Assembly (NCBI GenBank): GCA_015492645.1
Contig: WGER01000041.1
Location: 1 to 37,532 of the forward strand
Reading direction: 5' to 3'
Length of the DNA stretch: 37,532 bases
From: Nitrospirota bacterium
GTDB lineage: Bacteria; Nitrospirota; Thermodesulfovibrionia; Thermodesulfovibrionales; JdFR-85
Shown: positions 21,477 to 31,243 of the stretch, one piece after another
Numbering within the stretch: position 1 is the first letter of the stretch
Layout of the letters: every line of letters starts with the position of its first letter
The notes under the pieces: generated by a model
Told to the model about the DNA's origin: nothing
The model's input: the letters and a program-made list of their open reading frames with translations, nothing else
Database searches by the model: none
Program-made: the position numbers and the translations under genes

Positions 21477-22543
21477 GGCAAATCCGGTGGACTCACAGGC
21501 ACAGTCTCTCCCTGCAGGGCGTCCAGAAGGAATGCCTTCAATGCCTCTTTCTCTTCCCGAGAGAGCCCGAGTGGTTTTAAAAGTTCGGTCTTGTATGGAG
21601 AATCCCCTCCTCCTCTGTCAAAAAAATCAATCACCTCCTCGATATCCTTAAATACGCCATTATGCATATAGGGGCCTGTGAGCGCAAGGTCCCTCAGGGT
21701 TGGTGTCCTGAACGCCTTCCAGTCCCTGGGGTCCTTTGTAACCAAGAAACGACCGGGGTCCTCTGTCAGGAGATTGTAGGCAGTGTAACCCGAGATCTTT
21801 GCAGTAAACTTCATGGTGGCCATAACCCTCGGATCGTTTTTTAGGACGGGATTGTCAGGTACACCCAGATTATAAAACCTGTTGTCTGTGAGATTTGGCC
21901 CATTATGACAGAGCACGCATCTACCCTTTCCAACAAAGATATCTAGCCCTTTCTTCTGAATAGGATTAAGGGCATCTCTGTCACCCATGAGATATCTGTC
22001 CAGGGGACTGTTGCGGGATACTATGGTCCTCTCAAATGCTGCTATAGCCATGGCGATCCTCTCACGGGTTATCTCTCCACCAAATACTACCCTGAAGGCC
22101 TCCACATACTCAGGTACCGCCTTCAACTCCTCCTCAAGGAAGTCGAGGTTCTGGTTCATCTCAAAGGCACTCATTATGGGGAAGAGGGCCTGTTCCTCAA
22201 GGCCCCTTGCCCGGCCATCCCAGAAGAGCGGCCTGCTGAAGGCGACATTAATCAGGGTCGGTGCATTACGCCAGTTCTTGGTGGTGGGATAACTGAGGGA
22301 TATGGCCATCCCATCGGTGTACCCCTTCTCAGGGTTGTGACAGGTGGCACAACTCATCGTTCCGTCCCCTGAAAGACGTCTGTCAAAGAAGAGTTTCTTA
22401 CCGAGTTCGACCTTCTCAGGTGTCACTGGATTGGCGGGATTGTCAGGAACAGTGGTGATAGGCACAAGTTCAGCCCCCCTCACATCGGAAAATCCCAGAA
22501 AGACAATTACAATAATAAAGAAAGCGGCCCTTACAATGGTCAC
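21473..22543 (-). CDS. Di-haem cytochrome c peroxidase (MauG/CcpA family)
   Basis: 356 residues with a signal peptide (about 1-23), hence periplasmic. Two haem c motifs, CATCH (C65, C68, H69) and CVLCH (C209, C212, H213), mark the high- and low-potential haems. NAPTLINVAFSRPLFWDGRA and FRTPTLRDLALTGPYMHNG are typical of bacterial di-haem peroxidases that reduce hydrogen peroxide with electrons from small c-type cytochromes. It starts inside the stop of the seleno-Dsb gene and overlaps fdhE. Its haem attachment would need a maturation system such as the ResB/CcsA pair at 30518-31950. Placement between a seleno-thiol protein and formate dehydrogenase genes suggests periplasmic redox defence. 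Confidence 0.9.
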   Translation of the reverse strand: MTIVRAAFFIIVIVFLGFSDVRGAELVPITTVPDNPANPVTPEKVELGKKLFFDRRLSGDGTMSCATCHNPEKGYTDGMAISLSYPTTKNWRNAPTLINVAFSRPLFWDGRARGLEEQALFPIMSAFEMNQNLDFLEEELKAVPEYVEAFRVVFGGEITRERIAMAIAAFERTIVSRNSPLDRYLMGDRDALNPIQKKGLDIFVGKGRCVLCHNGPNLTDNRFYNLGVPDNPVLKNDPRVMATMKFTAKISGYTAYNLLTEDPGRFLVTKDPRDWKAFRTPTLRDLALTGPYMHNGVFKDIEEVIDFFDRGGGDSPYKTELLKPLGLSREEKEALKAFLLDALQGETVPVSPPDLP

Positions 22544-23127
22544 TTACCCTCCAGTTCCCTGTCTATTATCCTCTTGTAGTATTCGTATGGTGCGTTCCCC
22601 ACCACCTTTATCCCATTTATAAATACAGTGGGGGTATTGTAGAGATCGAGTTTCTTCGCCAGGGCAAGATCCCTCTTTATGATATCCATATGCCTCATAC
22701 CATCTATGTCCCCTCTGAACTTATCCAGATCCAATCCTATCTCCTCTGCATACCTGATCAAACTCTCTCTGTCCAGTTTTGGATAATTCTCATGGAGCAT
22801 CCAGTGCATCTGCCAGAACCTGCCCTCATCACGGGCAGACAGGGCGGCCTCCGCCGCAATAAAGGCGAAGTCTCTGTACTTGTATGGCAAGAATTTTATT
22901 ACAAACCTTATTTTACCTTTATATTCTTCAAGTAATCTCTTAAGGGTCGGACCGACCGCATTACAGTGTGGTCACTGATAATCAAGGAACTCCACCATAA
23001 CCACAGGGGCATCCTCAGGCCCTAATGAAGGGGAGCCCTCAAGAGGAATATCAAACCTCTTCTCTGCTGCATGAACCTGACCAAGAAGGGACAGGAGGAT
23101 CAGAAGATACAATATCCTTCTACGCAT
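22540..23127 (-). CDS. Selenocysteine-containing Dsb/thioredoxin-fold oxidoreductase
   Basis: 195 residues read from the ATG at 23127 with the in-frame UGA at 22974-22972 taken as selenocysteine 52. A signal peptide (RRRILYLLILLSLLGQVHA) targets the periplasm. The thioredoxin fold follows: VVMVEFLDYQ, then U52-P-H-C55, then NAVGPTLKRLLEEYKG, a long helical insert and the cis-proline loop YNTPTVFING. The family normally has CPxC here (for example DYQCPxC), so UGA replaces exactly the attacking cysteine. The frame is open and family-like on both sides. A SECIS-like hairpin starts 18 bases after the UGA. The formate dehydrogenase in the same window also uses UGA. The stop overlaps the peroxidase gene by ATGA. 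Reading it as two fragments would cut the active site. Confidence 0.85.
22932..22964 (-). promoter_or_regulatory. SECIS-like hairpin of the seleno-Dsb gene
   Basis: On the minus strand an outer stem GTAAT/ATTAC (22964-22960, 22936-22932) surrounds an inner stem GGTC/GACC (22957-22954, 22948-22945) with apical loop GGTCC (22953-22949). The loop begins after 18 bases from the UGA, the same distance and a GGU loop as in the classical fdhF element. Confidence 0.65.
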
Positions 23128-23146
23128 CTCTTTGATACCCTTTTAA

Positions 23147-23177
23147 AGAGGGGCGGACCGAGGGGGTCCGCCCCTCT
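23147..23177 (-). terminator. Hairpin terminator or attenuator after the formate dehydrogenase genes
   Basis: 13-bp perfect arms (23165-23177 and 23147-23159) with a 5-base loop, GC-rich, then TTTAAAA on the minus strand. It lies between the cytochrome b stop and the seleno-Dsb start. The short T-run makes partial read-through likely, so downstream genes may be expressed at lower level from the same promoter. Confidence 0.7.
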
Positions 23178-23181
23178 GGAT

Positions 23182-23793
23182 TCATTCTATCCCTATCTCC
23201 TTTGCCCACTTCCTGTGGTGTCTCTTCACCCATGCCCTTGTAACCGTACCTCTGGTCATCGCCCTGAATGTCCCAGGGTTTGCTGCCGTACTGAGGTAGA
23301 TATGCAGCGGTACCGTTGTGACGAAGACGACAAAGGCAAGGTTATGCAGGAAATGGCCAAACCTGAGCCAGCCTGTGCTCTGGGCAAACCAGAGGATAAA
23401 ACCGGTTATGATAATCACCGCACCTGTGAGCACCACCACCAGGAGATAGTAGAGTTTCTGGCCCGCATTCAGTCTGCCCTGTGGTGGTTCTGTAGTTGTC
23501 TTTGAGAGATACCCGCCAAGGGAGGACAGCCACTGGTAGTCTTCCTTGGTAAACCTTATGCTATCTCCGAGGTAACTGCCGAGCGTAAAGAGGACGGAGA
23601 GAGTGAAGACAACCCCTGCCCACTTGTGTATCTCCTTTGCCAGTTGGTTACCACCAAAGATGGTGTTCAGCCAGTTGAGGGAGTTGTAAAGAAAACCAAA
23701 TCCTGTCAATACAAGGACGATGAAACTCAATGCAAGGAGCCAGTGGTTGAACCTCTCCCATCCGGTTGTCCTCTGAACGAGATCATGCCTCAT
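23182..23793 (-). CDS. fdnI: Formate dehydrogenase gamma subunit, cytochrome b
   Basis: 203 residues, a four-helix membrane cytochrome b of the FdnI type that takes electrons from the beta subunit and passes them to quinone. Candidate haem ligands are the histidines in RFNHWLLAL (helix 1), KEIHKWAGVV (helix 2), FGHFLHNLAF and PLHIYLS (helices 3 and 4). The start shares one base with the fdnH stop (TAATG), so translation is coupled. A strong hairpin follows the gene. Confidence 0.9.
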   Translation of the reverse strand: MRHDLVQRTTGWERFNHWLLALSFIVLVLTGFGFLYNSLNWLNTIFGGNQLAKEIHKWAGVVFTLSVLFTLGSYLGDSIRFTKEDYQWLSSLGGYLSKTTTEPPQGRLNAGQKLYYLLVVVLTGAVIIITGFILWFAQSTGWLRFGHFLHNLAFVVFVTTVPLHIYLSTAANPGTFRAMTRGTVTRAWVKRHHRKWAKEIGIE

Positions 23794-24599
23794 TACTCCT
23801 CACCTCCTTCCTCAGGCTCCTTTGGTCCCACGGTAATATAGTGAGCCGCTGCTGCTGCCACGGCGCCTCCGAGTCCGATCAAGGCGAGGGGCTTGAGGAT
23901 GCTCTTCCAGAAGGCCACTGATGCAGGAAGTCCCGGGCTGTCAGGCAGTCCGTAGAATGAGGGAAACTCCTTAAAGGCATACAGCACACCGAGACCACCA
24001 AGGTCCTTCTCTCCATAGACCGCCTCAAACCCTGACGCCTTTGCCATCTGAATCAGTTCATCCCTGTCGCCAAAGGTGAGAGCACCTGTAGGGCAGGTCT
24101 TTGTACAGGCAGGCTCAAGGCCAAAGGCAAGTCTGTCGGCACAGAGGTGACACTTTGAGATCTTCTCTTCGGCATCGTATCTGGGGATGTTGAATGGACA
24201 ACCCGCAAGACAGAACCTGCACCCTATGCACTTCTTCTTATTAAAGGCGACAGCACCCTCAGGGGTCCTGTAGAGTGCACCAGGGGCAGGGCAGACCTTC
24301 ATACAGCCCGCCTCTGTGCAGTGCATACACCTCTGACTTATAAAGAGCCACCTGAGGTGGCCACCCTCTTCCACCTCCACAAACCTTATCTTGTTGTAGA
24401 GGTTTGGGGTAAGGTCCGGGGGGTTCTCATAGGTGCCACGATTAACTGTCCTGTCACCTGGCAGTTTATTCCACTCCTTACAGGCCGTCTGGCATCCCCT
24501 GCAACCTATACAGAGGTCAGGCCTCACAAGGACTCCCTTCTTCCGGGTCTGTATATCAACACCACTGAGTCTCCTCTTTTCAGTCTCGCTCAGTGCCAT
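23793..24599 (-). CDS. fdnH: Formate dehydrogenase beta subunit, iron-sulfur
   Basis: 268 residues. Four [4Fe-4S] clusters are indicated by CIGCRGCQTAC, CMHCTEAGCMKVCP, CIGCRFCLAGCP and CHLCADRL with CTKTCP. A C-terminal membrane helix (about 235-258, KPLALIGLGGAVAAAAAHYI) anchors it, with the clusters on the periplasmic side. AGGAGG is six bases before the ATG at 24599; a GTG one codon earlier is less likely. The order alpha-beta-gamma matches FDH-N/FDH-O operons. Confidence 0.92.
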   Translation of the reverse strand: MALSETEKRRLSGVDIQTRKKGVLVRPDLCIGCRGCQTACKEWNKLPGDRTVNRGTYENPPDLTPNLYNKIRFVEVEEGGHLRWLFISQRCMHCTEAGCMKVCPAPGALYRTPEGAVAFNKKKCIGCRFCLAGCPFNIPRYDAEEKISKCHLCADRLAFGLEPACTKTCPTGALTFGDRDELIQMAKASGFEAVYGEKDLGGLGVLYAFKEFPSFYGLPDSPGLPASVAFWKSILKPLALIGLGGAVAAAAAHYITVGPKEPEEGGEE

Positions 24600-24609
24600 C
24601 ACACACCTC

Positions 24610-27600
24610 CTATGCCTTCTCGATGTTGACCATAAAGGCCTTTGTCTCGGGTATCATGGTGTTGGCATCTCCTATGGTGGGTGTGAGGAGGTTCGAGGAG
24701 TCTCCACTACTGCCGTCCTCTGGATACTGCCACCCAAAACACCAGGGGAGACCGACCTGATGCACAGTAGTATTCATTATCTTGAATGGTTTCAGCCTCT
24801 TGGTGACGATGGCAATCGCCCAGACCTTTCCACGGGCAGAGGAGACTATCACCTTGTCACCGCTCTTTATCCCCTTCTCCTTCGCCAGTTCCTCACTGAT
24901 CTCCACGAAGTTCTGGGGCATCATCTCCAATTGCCAGGGCAGATGCCTAGTGAGCACCCCTGTCTGCCAGTGTTCTGTCACCCTGTAGGTGGTCGCCACA
25001 TAGGGATAGCGGGTATCACAGGTGGCAAAGACATCCTCTGGCTTTGGTCCCTGCTCTGCAGGTGCATCAGGACCTTTTACAGGCCAGAAGAGTTTTACTG
25101 TGGGGTTAATGCGGTGCTTCTTTGATAGGGGATTCTCCTGTATCGGGCACTCCAAGGGTTCATAATGCTCCGGGAATGGTCCATCTGCCCTGCCAGGGCC
25201 GAAGATGTGGCCAACACCGGCAGGCTTCATAATAAAGGGTAGTCTTGTCTTTCCCCTGTTTACCATGGGAGGCCAGCCACCATCAGGTACATCTCCGACC
25301 CATCTGGAGCCATTCCACCATATAACGGGTCTCTTCGGATCTCTTGGTCTGCCCTCAAGATCAACTGAGGCCCGGTTGTAGAGTATCCTCCTGTTCAATG
25401 GCCAGCACCAGGCCCACTCAGGATAAAACCCCATTCCTGTGGGGTCTTTTTTGGAACGGCGGGCCATCATGTTACCCTCTTCTGTGTAGGAACCACTGTA
25501 TAGCCAGTTGCCGCAGGCGGTAGAGCCATCCTCCTGTAGATAAACAAAATTGGGTACCAGTTGGCCCTTCTTGAATTGTCTGCCCTTTACAACCCGGTCC
25601 TCTGTAAAATAGCCATTTATCTCTTTCGCTATAGCATGGGGATCCATCCTGATCACCTTCCCTTCAGGGTCCTTGGGGCCGTAATCCCAGGAGAGGTTCA
25701 CCACAGGCTCAGGAAAGGTCCCACCTTCCTTCTCATAGAGTCTCTTCACCCTCCAGTACAGTTCATTTATTATCCAGGAGTCCGGTTTCGCCTCGCCTGG
25801 TGGGTCCACCGCCTTGTATCTCCACTGGGCCCACCTACCCGAGTTAGTGATGCTGCCCTCCTTCTCACAGGATGCAGCAGCAGGCAGTTGAAAGACCTCG
25901 GTCTTTATCTCCTCTGGCTTCATGTCAGGCCCCCGCCAGAAAGAGCCTGTCTCGTTATCAAAGAGGTTCACATTTACCATCCATTCCAGTTTTGTAAGGG
26001 CCTTTCTCACCTTTCCCGCATTGGAACCTGAACAGGCGGGGTTCTGACCCCAGGCGAAGAACCCCTTGAATTTCCCCTGGTACATCTCATCAAAGAGCAT
26101 CAGCCACGAGGCGTTCTGTCCATCATCCAGTTTGGGAAGCCACTGATAGCCGAACTCATTCTCAGGAGTCGCCCTGTCTCCGAAGAAGGCCTTAAGAAGA
26201 CTCACAGAGTACTTGGGATAATTCCCCCACCAGTTGGCACTCATCGGTTCCTTTGTCTTGGGGGTATACTTATCGTTGTAGTCTTTCAGGGTCTGCTGGG
26301 ATGCCCTCGGGGTCTTCAGATACCCCGGCAGGATATGAAACAGCAGACAGTGATCAGTAGAGCCCTGCACATTGGACTCACCCCTCAGGGCGTTCACCCC
26401 TCCGCCGGCAACCCCGATGTTGCCGAGTAGTAACTGGATTATGGCCATCGCCCTTATTATCTGTGTACCAACGGTATGCTGGGTCCATCCCATGGCATAC
26501 ATTATGGTCGCCTTTCTGTCAGGTCTGCCTGTGGAGGCATAGGCCTTATACACCTCGAGGAGTTTGTCCTTTGGGGTGCCTGTGATCTTCTCCACCATCT
26601 CAAGGGTGTAACGGGAGACATGCTTCTTCAGGAGTTGAAAGACACAGTGTGGGTCCTGGAGGGTGAAGTCCTTCTTTATAACGCCGTTTTCATCTGTTTG
26701 AAAACGCCAGGTACTCTTGTCGTATCTCCTCTTCTCCGGGTCATAGCCAGAGAATACCCCATCCAGTTCCCCTGGCATCTTGAAGTCGGGATTCACCAGG
26801 AATGGTGCATTCGTATAGTACTTCACATAGAACTCGTCATAGAGTTTATTCTCTATTATGTAGTTGATCATCCCGTTCAGGAAGGCGATATCAGAGCCTG
26901 AACGGAGCGGTGCATATATATCCGCCTTTGCTGAGGTCCTTGTGAATCTGGGATCAACACTGATCAGGGTTGCACCCCTCTTCTTTGCCTCCATCACCCA
27001 CTTAAATGAAATAGGATGGTTTTCCGCAGCATTGGAACCCATGATGAGGATCACATCCGCATTGCGGATGTCGATCCAGTGGTTTGTCATCGCCCCTCTG
27101 CCGAACGACTCTGCCAGAGCCGCTACAGTGGCAGAGTGTCATATCCTGGCCTGGTGTTCAATATAGACAAGCCCTAAGGACCTGAGCCACTTCTGAAGTA
27201 TATAACACTCCTCATTGTCAAGGGCGGCACTACCCACATGGGCGATCCCGTCACAGCGGTTAACCACCTGCCCCTTCTCATTACGGATCACAAAGGTCTC
27301 ATCACGGGTCTTCTTGATCCTCTTTGCGATCTCGTCAAGGGCCCAGTCCCAGTCCACCTCCTTCCACTCCTTTGCACCTGGTGCACGATAACGGGGCCTG
27401 GTGAGCCTCTTCGGATTATTCACGATCTGGTAAAGGGCAGCACCCTTTGAGCAGAGGGTCCCCTCATTGATAGGATGATCAGGGTCTCCTTCGGTGTTGA
27501 TCACTTTACCATCCTGAGAATGGACTATAATGCCACAACCGACGGCACAGAAGGGACAGATTGTTGTTGTCTCTTTAGCATACTTAATGGGAAGGGTCTC

Positions 27601-27696
27601 TGCATAGGTACGGGCGGGCTTCAGGTCAAACCCTGCGACACCTGCAAGAAGTGTCGTTGCTGTTGCCTTTAAAAAGGTTCTTCTTGAGACCTCCAT
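24610..27696 (-). CDS. fdnG: Selenocysteine formate dehydrogenase alpha subunit, periplasmic
   Basis: 1028 residues when the in-frame UGA at 27141-27139 is read as selenocysteine 186. A Tat signal (SRRTFLK) exports the folded enzyme. C47, C50, C54 and C82 bind a [4Fe-4S] cluster (CPFCAVGC, LCSKG). U186 lies in YIEHQARI-U-HSATVAALAESFGRG, the exact place of selenocysteine in FdnG, where it ligates molybdenum or tungsten. GRGAMTNHWIDIRNADVIL and the C-terminal molybdopterin domain are typical. The length is close to the usual 1015 or so. Taking the downstream ATG in AMTNHW as a start would lose the active site. It oxidises formate and passes electrons to FdnH and FdnI. Confidence 0.96.
27108..27137 (-). 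promoter_or_regulatory. SECIS hairpin of the formate dehydrogenase gene
   Basis: A perfect 9-bp stem ACTCTGCCA/TGGCAGAGT (27137-27129, 27116-27108) begins one base after the UGA. It encloses a 12-base loop, CTGTAGCGGCTC, with GGCT located 18-21 bases from the UGA. Confidence 0.65.
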
Positions 27697-27796
27697 CTCT
27701 TCTCACCCCTTTCTTTTTAAGGCTTACATAATAATGCTCTCACACTTCTGGACTCTCCTTTGGTTTCCACCCCCTTATATAAAAAATCTAAATAAC

Positions 27797-27825
27797 TATA
27801 TCACATCCGTACTGACCCAAGTCAA
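27797..27825 (-). promoter_or_regulatory. Promoter of the formate dehydrogenase operon
   Basis: TTGACT (27825-27820), 17 bases, GATATA (27802-27797) on the minus strand. Transcription would start near 27790 and give a leader of about 94 bases before fdnG. The divergent P-type ATPase begins at 27865, so the 168-base gap is shared by both promoters. Confidence 0.55.
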
Positions 27826-27864
27826 GAAGATTTTTTCCCTTATAAATGGATAAAATAATCGGGT

Positions 27865-30483
27865 ATGGGCCAGTGGCATACAAAGGACCCTGAAGTGGTA
27901 ACCAGAGAACTTGGCACAACACCAGAGGGGCTCACCTCAGATGAGGCTAAAGTAAAACTTGAAGAATATGGCTACAATGAATTGATAGAACGCAAAAAAA
28001 GGTCACCTGTCTCCATGTTTTTCCATCAGTTTACCGACTTCATGATCCTGGTCCTTATAGGTGCGGCCATTGTCTCAGGCGTGATAGGTGAGGCCTCTGA
28101 TACCCTTGCTATTGTGGTTATTGTAATCCTGAACGCGGTTATAGGATTTGTGCAGGAATACAGGGCAGAAAGGGCGATGGCTGCATTGAAGGAGATGGCA
28201 GCACCAATGGCAGTGGTGATCCGGGACGGTAAACCCAGGGCAGTACCTGCTCGAGAACTGGTACCAGGAGATGTGGTCCTCCTTGAGGCAGGCAATGTAG
28301 TACCCGCAGATATGAGACTCCTTGAGGCAGTGCAGTTAAGGGTAGAGGAGGCAGCACTTACAGGTGAGTCCGTACCTGTGGAGAAACACACAAAGGCCCT
28401 TACAGATCCACACACACCTCTTGGAGACAGAAGAAATATGGTATTCAAGGGGACTGTTGTTACCTATGGGAGGGGAAAGGCGATAGTGGTTGCAACCGGT
28501 ATGAACACAGAACTCGGAAGGATCGCCTCAATGCTCCAGGAAGAGGAGGAAGTGAAGACGCCCCTGCAGAGAAGACTCCAGTCCTTCGGCAAGAAACTTG
28601 CACTTGTGGTACTTGCGATCTGTGCCATAGTCTTTGTTGCAGGTCTTATAAGGGGAGAAGAGCCCCTGAGGATGTTTCTCACTGCAGTATCTCTTGCAGT
28701 AGCAGCCATCCCTGAGGCCCTTCCAGCGGTGGTTACCATCTCTCTGGCGCTTGGGGCGCGAAAGATGGTAAGGCAGAACGCCCTTATCAGAAAACTGCCC
28801 GCCGTCGAGACACTCGGCTCTGTCACTTATATATGTTCAGACAAGACCGGCACCCTTACACTGAACAGGATGACAGTTGAGGCAATCTGGACAGGTTCAG
28901 GGTTCCATTCTATAAGAGACCTGAGGCACTCTGACTTTGAGTCCTCAGGTCTTCTGAGTGTCTTAATGATGTCCCTTGCCCTCTGTAATGATGCAAGAGT
29001 GGATGCGACAGGTAGATATCTTGGTGACCCCACAGAGGTGGCGCTAACAGAGGCAGCAGAGACTGTGGGGTTCCGGAAGGAACAACTGGAGGCCCTCTAT
29101 CAGAGGGTTGCAGAAATCCCCTTTGACTCTGACAGGAAATGTATGACAACAATCCATAAGAGGCCCGAAGGTACCCTCCTTTCCATTACAAAAGGGGCAG
29201 TAGAGATCCTGGTTGAGAGGGCCCGGAGTCTCCTGACCACTCATGGAGAAAGCCCTCTTAACAAGGACTCTGTGCTCGAGGTTGCTGAGACTATGGCATC
29301 AGAGGGGTTGAGGGTGATCGCCATTGGTGTGAAGGAACTGGAGGAGATCCCGGAGGAGATCGAGACAGTAGAAGAGGGGCTCACCCTGGTTGGACTTGTG
29401 GGGATGATGGATCCACCAAGGGAGGAGGCGAAGGAGGCGGTGGTGGAATGTAAATCTGCTGGCATAATACCGGTAATGATCACAGGAGACCATCCCCTCA
29501 CTGCAAGGGTGATAGCAAGGAAACTCGGGATACTGGAGGATGACCGTGAAACAATAATCACGGGTAAGCAATTGGATGCGCTCTCGATGGAGGAGTTTGA
29601 GGAGATGGTGGAGCAGGTAAGGGTTTACGCAAGGGTGGCACCAGAGCAGAAACTCAAGATAGTAAAGGCACTGCAGGACAGGGGACAATACGTGGCAATG
29701 ACGGGAGATGGAGTGAATGATGCACCTGCACTGAAGAGGGCAGATATAGGGATAGCCATGGGGATAACAGGTACAGATGTGGCCAAAGAGGCTGCCCACA
29801 TGATCCTCCTTGACGACAACTTTGCCACTATAGTAAAGGCAATCAAAGAAGGTAGAAGGATATATGACAACATCAGGAAATTCATAAAGTATCTGCTGAC
29901 AACCAACTCAGGAGAGATATGGACCTTATTTCTCGCACCCTTCATAGGTCTGCCCATACCCCTTCTGCCTATCCACATCCTCTGGATTAACCTCATAACA
30001 GATGGATTACCTGCCCTCGCCCTATCTATGGAACCTGAGGAAGGAGATGTGATGAAAAGGCCACCGAGACATCCGAAGGAGAGCATATTTGCCCATGGTC
30101 TTGGAGTCCATGCGATCTGGGTTGGGCTCTTTATGGCAGGAATGGTCCTTTCAATACAGGCATGGGCGATCAGGACAGGAGCCCATTGGCAGACGATGGT
30201 CTTCACAGTGTTGTGTCTGAGTCAGTTGGGCCATGTAATGGCTATAAGGTCTGAGAAGGAATCTCTCTTCAGAACAGGTATTTTTTCTAACCCCTATCTA
30301 CTCGGGGCGGTTGTGTTAAGCATCCTTGCACAACTTGCCACCATCTACATAGAGGCCCTTAACCGGGTCTTCAAGACAGAACCCCTCACCTTAGCGGAAC
30401 TCATCATCTGCCTCGTCCTCTCCTGCACTGTATTTGTGGTGGTGGAGATAGAGAAGTGGATACGGCGAAGAAGGTCTGGCTGA
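27865..30483 (+). CDS. P2A-type Ca2+-transporting ATPase
   Basis: 872 residues, an inner-membrane cation pump. TGES (166-169), the phosphorylation site DKTGTLT (D326) and TGDGVNDAP (613-621) are intact. The ion-binding residues known from SERCA are conserved: E284 in PEALP (helix 4), N681 and E684 in TTNSGE (helix 5), N709 and D713 in NLITDGLP (helix 6). That supports calcium, or Ca/Mn as in PMR1, rather than proton or sodium/potassium transport. About ten membrane helices in the usual order. The start has no strong Shine-Dalgarno; TAAAAT at 27851-27856 lies only 9 bases before the ATG, so the leader may be very short. Confidence 0.9.
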   Translation: MGQWHTKDPEVVTRELGTTPEGLTSDEAKVKLEEYGYNELIERKKRSPVSMFFHQFTDFMILVLIGAAIVSGVIGEASDTLAIVVIVILNAVIGFVQEYRAERAMAALKEMAAPMAVVIRDGKPRAVPARELVPGDVVLLEAGNVVPADMRLLEAVQLRVEEAALTGESVPVEKHTKALTDPHTPLGDRRNMVFKGTVVTYGRGKAIVVATGMNTELGRIASMLQEEEEVKTPLQRRLQSFGKKLALVVLAICAIVFVAGLIRGEEPLRMFLTAVSLAVAAIPEALPAVVTISLALGARKMVRQNALIRKLPAVETLGSVTYICSDKTGTLTLNRMTVEAIWTGSGFHSIRDLRHSDFESSGLLSVLMMSLALCNDARVDATGRYLGDPTEVALTEAAETVGFRKEQLEALYQRVAEIPFDSDRKCMTTIHKRPEGTLLSITKGAVEILVERARSLLTTHGESPLNKDSVLEVAETMASEGLRVIAIGVKELEEIPEEIETVEEGLTLVGLVGMMDPPREEAKEAVVECKSAGIIPVMITGDHPLTARVIARKLGILEDDRETIITGKQLDALSMEEFEEMVEQVRVYARVAPEQKLKIVKALQDRGQYVAMTGDGVNDAPALKRADIGIAMGITGTDVAKEAAHMILLDDNFATIVKAIKEGRRIYDNIRKFIKYLLTTNSGEIWTLFLAPFIGLPIPLLPIHILWINLITDGLPALALSMEPEEGDVMKRPPRHPKESIFAHGLGVHAIWVGLFMAGMVLSIQAWAIRTGAHWQTMVFTVLCLSQLGHVMAIRSEKESLFRTGIFSNPYLLGAVVLSILAQLATIYIEALNRVFKTEPLTLAELIICLVLSCTVFVVVEIEKWIRRRRSG

Positions 30484-30517
30484 AAGGTATCCAGAGGGGA
30501 TGTTGACAAAGTAGATC

Positions 30518-31243
30518 TCAGACCTTTTGGGAGTATTTCACTCTGAGCAAAAGGAGCATAATGGTTCCAACTGTGAAAAAGACCGCTCCGGCCAATGCCC
30601 AATAGGCACCAGGTTCCTTTGACACCTCAAGGAGGACCCTCTCCTGAGGAAAGACCCTGAAGTCCTTCAGGTATATACCAACGCCCCCTATGAAGACGGG
30701 TCTGTTAGGGCTCAGGTACAGGTCTCTTCTTCTCTCACCCTCTATAAGGCGTATCAACGCCTTTGCCTCGGTGATAAATCCCTTTTTGGTGGAATATCTG
30801 AGATTGAGGAAGCGGACCTCATGGTCAGTGCCGAGCCTTATTGCCTGTCCCTCTGCAAGCAGATAAAAGAGGTGATAACTGCCTATACTGCTCATGAGAT
30901 GACCGAACATGATGAGGCAGAAGCCGAGGTGAATAATCTGCGAGGAGATCTTCAACAGGAGTCCCTGTCTCTTTGCGAGTCTCAATATGGATTCTGCTGT
31001 ACAGACAACCGTGTTCAGGACCACCAGCCCTACTATAAACATTGATACCCAGAGCCACCATGTTATACTCAGTGGGGTCTCAGTAAGCCATTCCAGAAGC
31101 GGACCTTGATTTATCCCTCTGTAGGCACTGTTATTGGAGATCGCAAACCCGCCATAAAGCATGACCAGAAAGAGAAGACCTGTCAAGACTGAAGCGGTCT
31201 TCACTGATCTTAGAACATTTATCAAAAGGAAAAGATACCTCAT
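30518..31243 (-). CDS. resB: ResB-like cytochrome c biogenesis protein (short form)
   Basis: 241 residues with about four membrane helices (about 12-35, 58-80, 98-118, 214-236) and a periplasmic domain before the last helix. It resembles a reduced ResB/Ccs1, the partner of CcsA in system II haem attachment. Full ResB proteins are often 400 residues or more. The ATG shares one base with the ccsA stop (TGATG). It lies tail to tail with the ATPase gene, with a 34-base gap and no clear terminator. Confidence 0.75.
   Translation of the reverse strand: MRYLFLLINVLRSVKTASVLTGLLFLVMLYGGFAISNNSAYRGINQGPLLEWLTETPLSITWWLWVSMFIVGLVVLNTVVCTAESILRLAKRQGLLLKISSQIIHLGFCLIMFGHLMSSIGSYHLFYLLAEGQAIRLGTDHEVRFLNLRYSTKKGFITEAKALIRLIEGERRRDLYLSPNRPVFIGGVGIYLKDFRVFPQERVLLEVSKEPGAYWALAGAVFFTVGTIMLLLLRVKYSQKV

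Noticed and set aside
22891-22974. Dsb-like gene broken by a nonsense mutation, with a functional fragment starting at 22890
   Set aside because: The frame is intact on both sides of the UGA, the UGA falls on the catalytic residue, and a SECIS-like hairpin lies at the right distance. A start at 22890 would remove the active site and signal peptide.
27091-27141. fdnG split into two genes by a stop codon
   Set aside because: The UGA is at the known selenocysteine site of FdnG and the sequence between the stop and the next ATG (HSATVAALAESFGRG) is conserved enzyme sequence.
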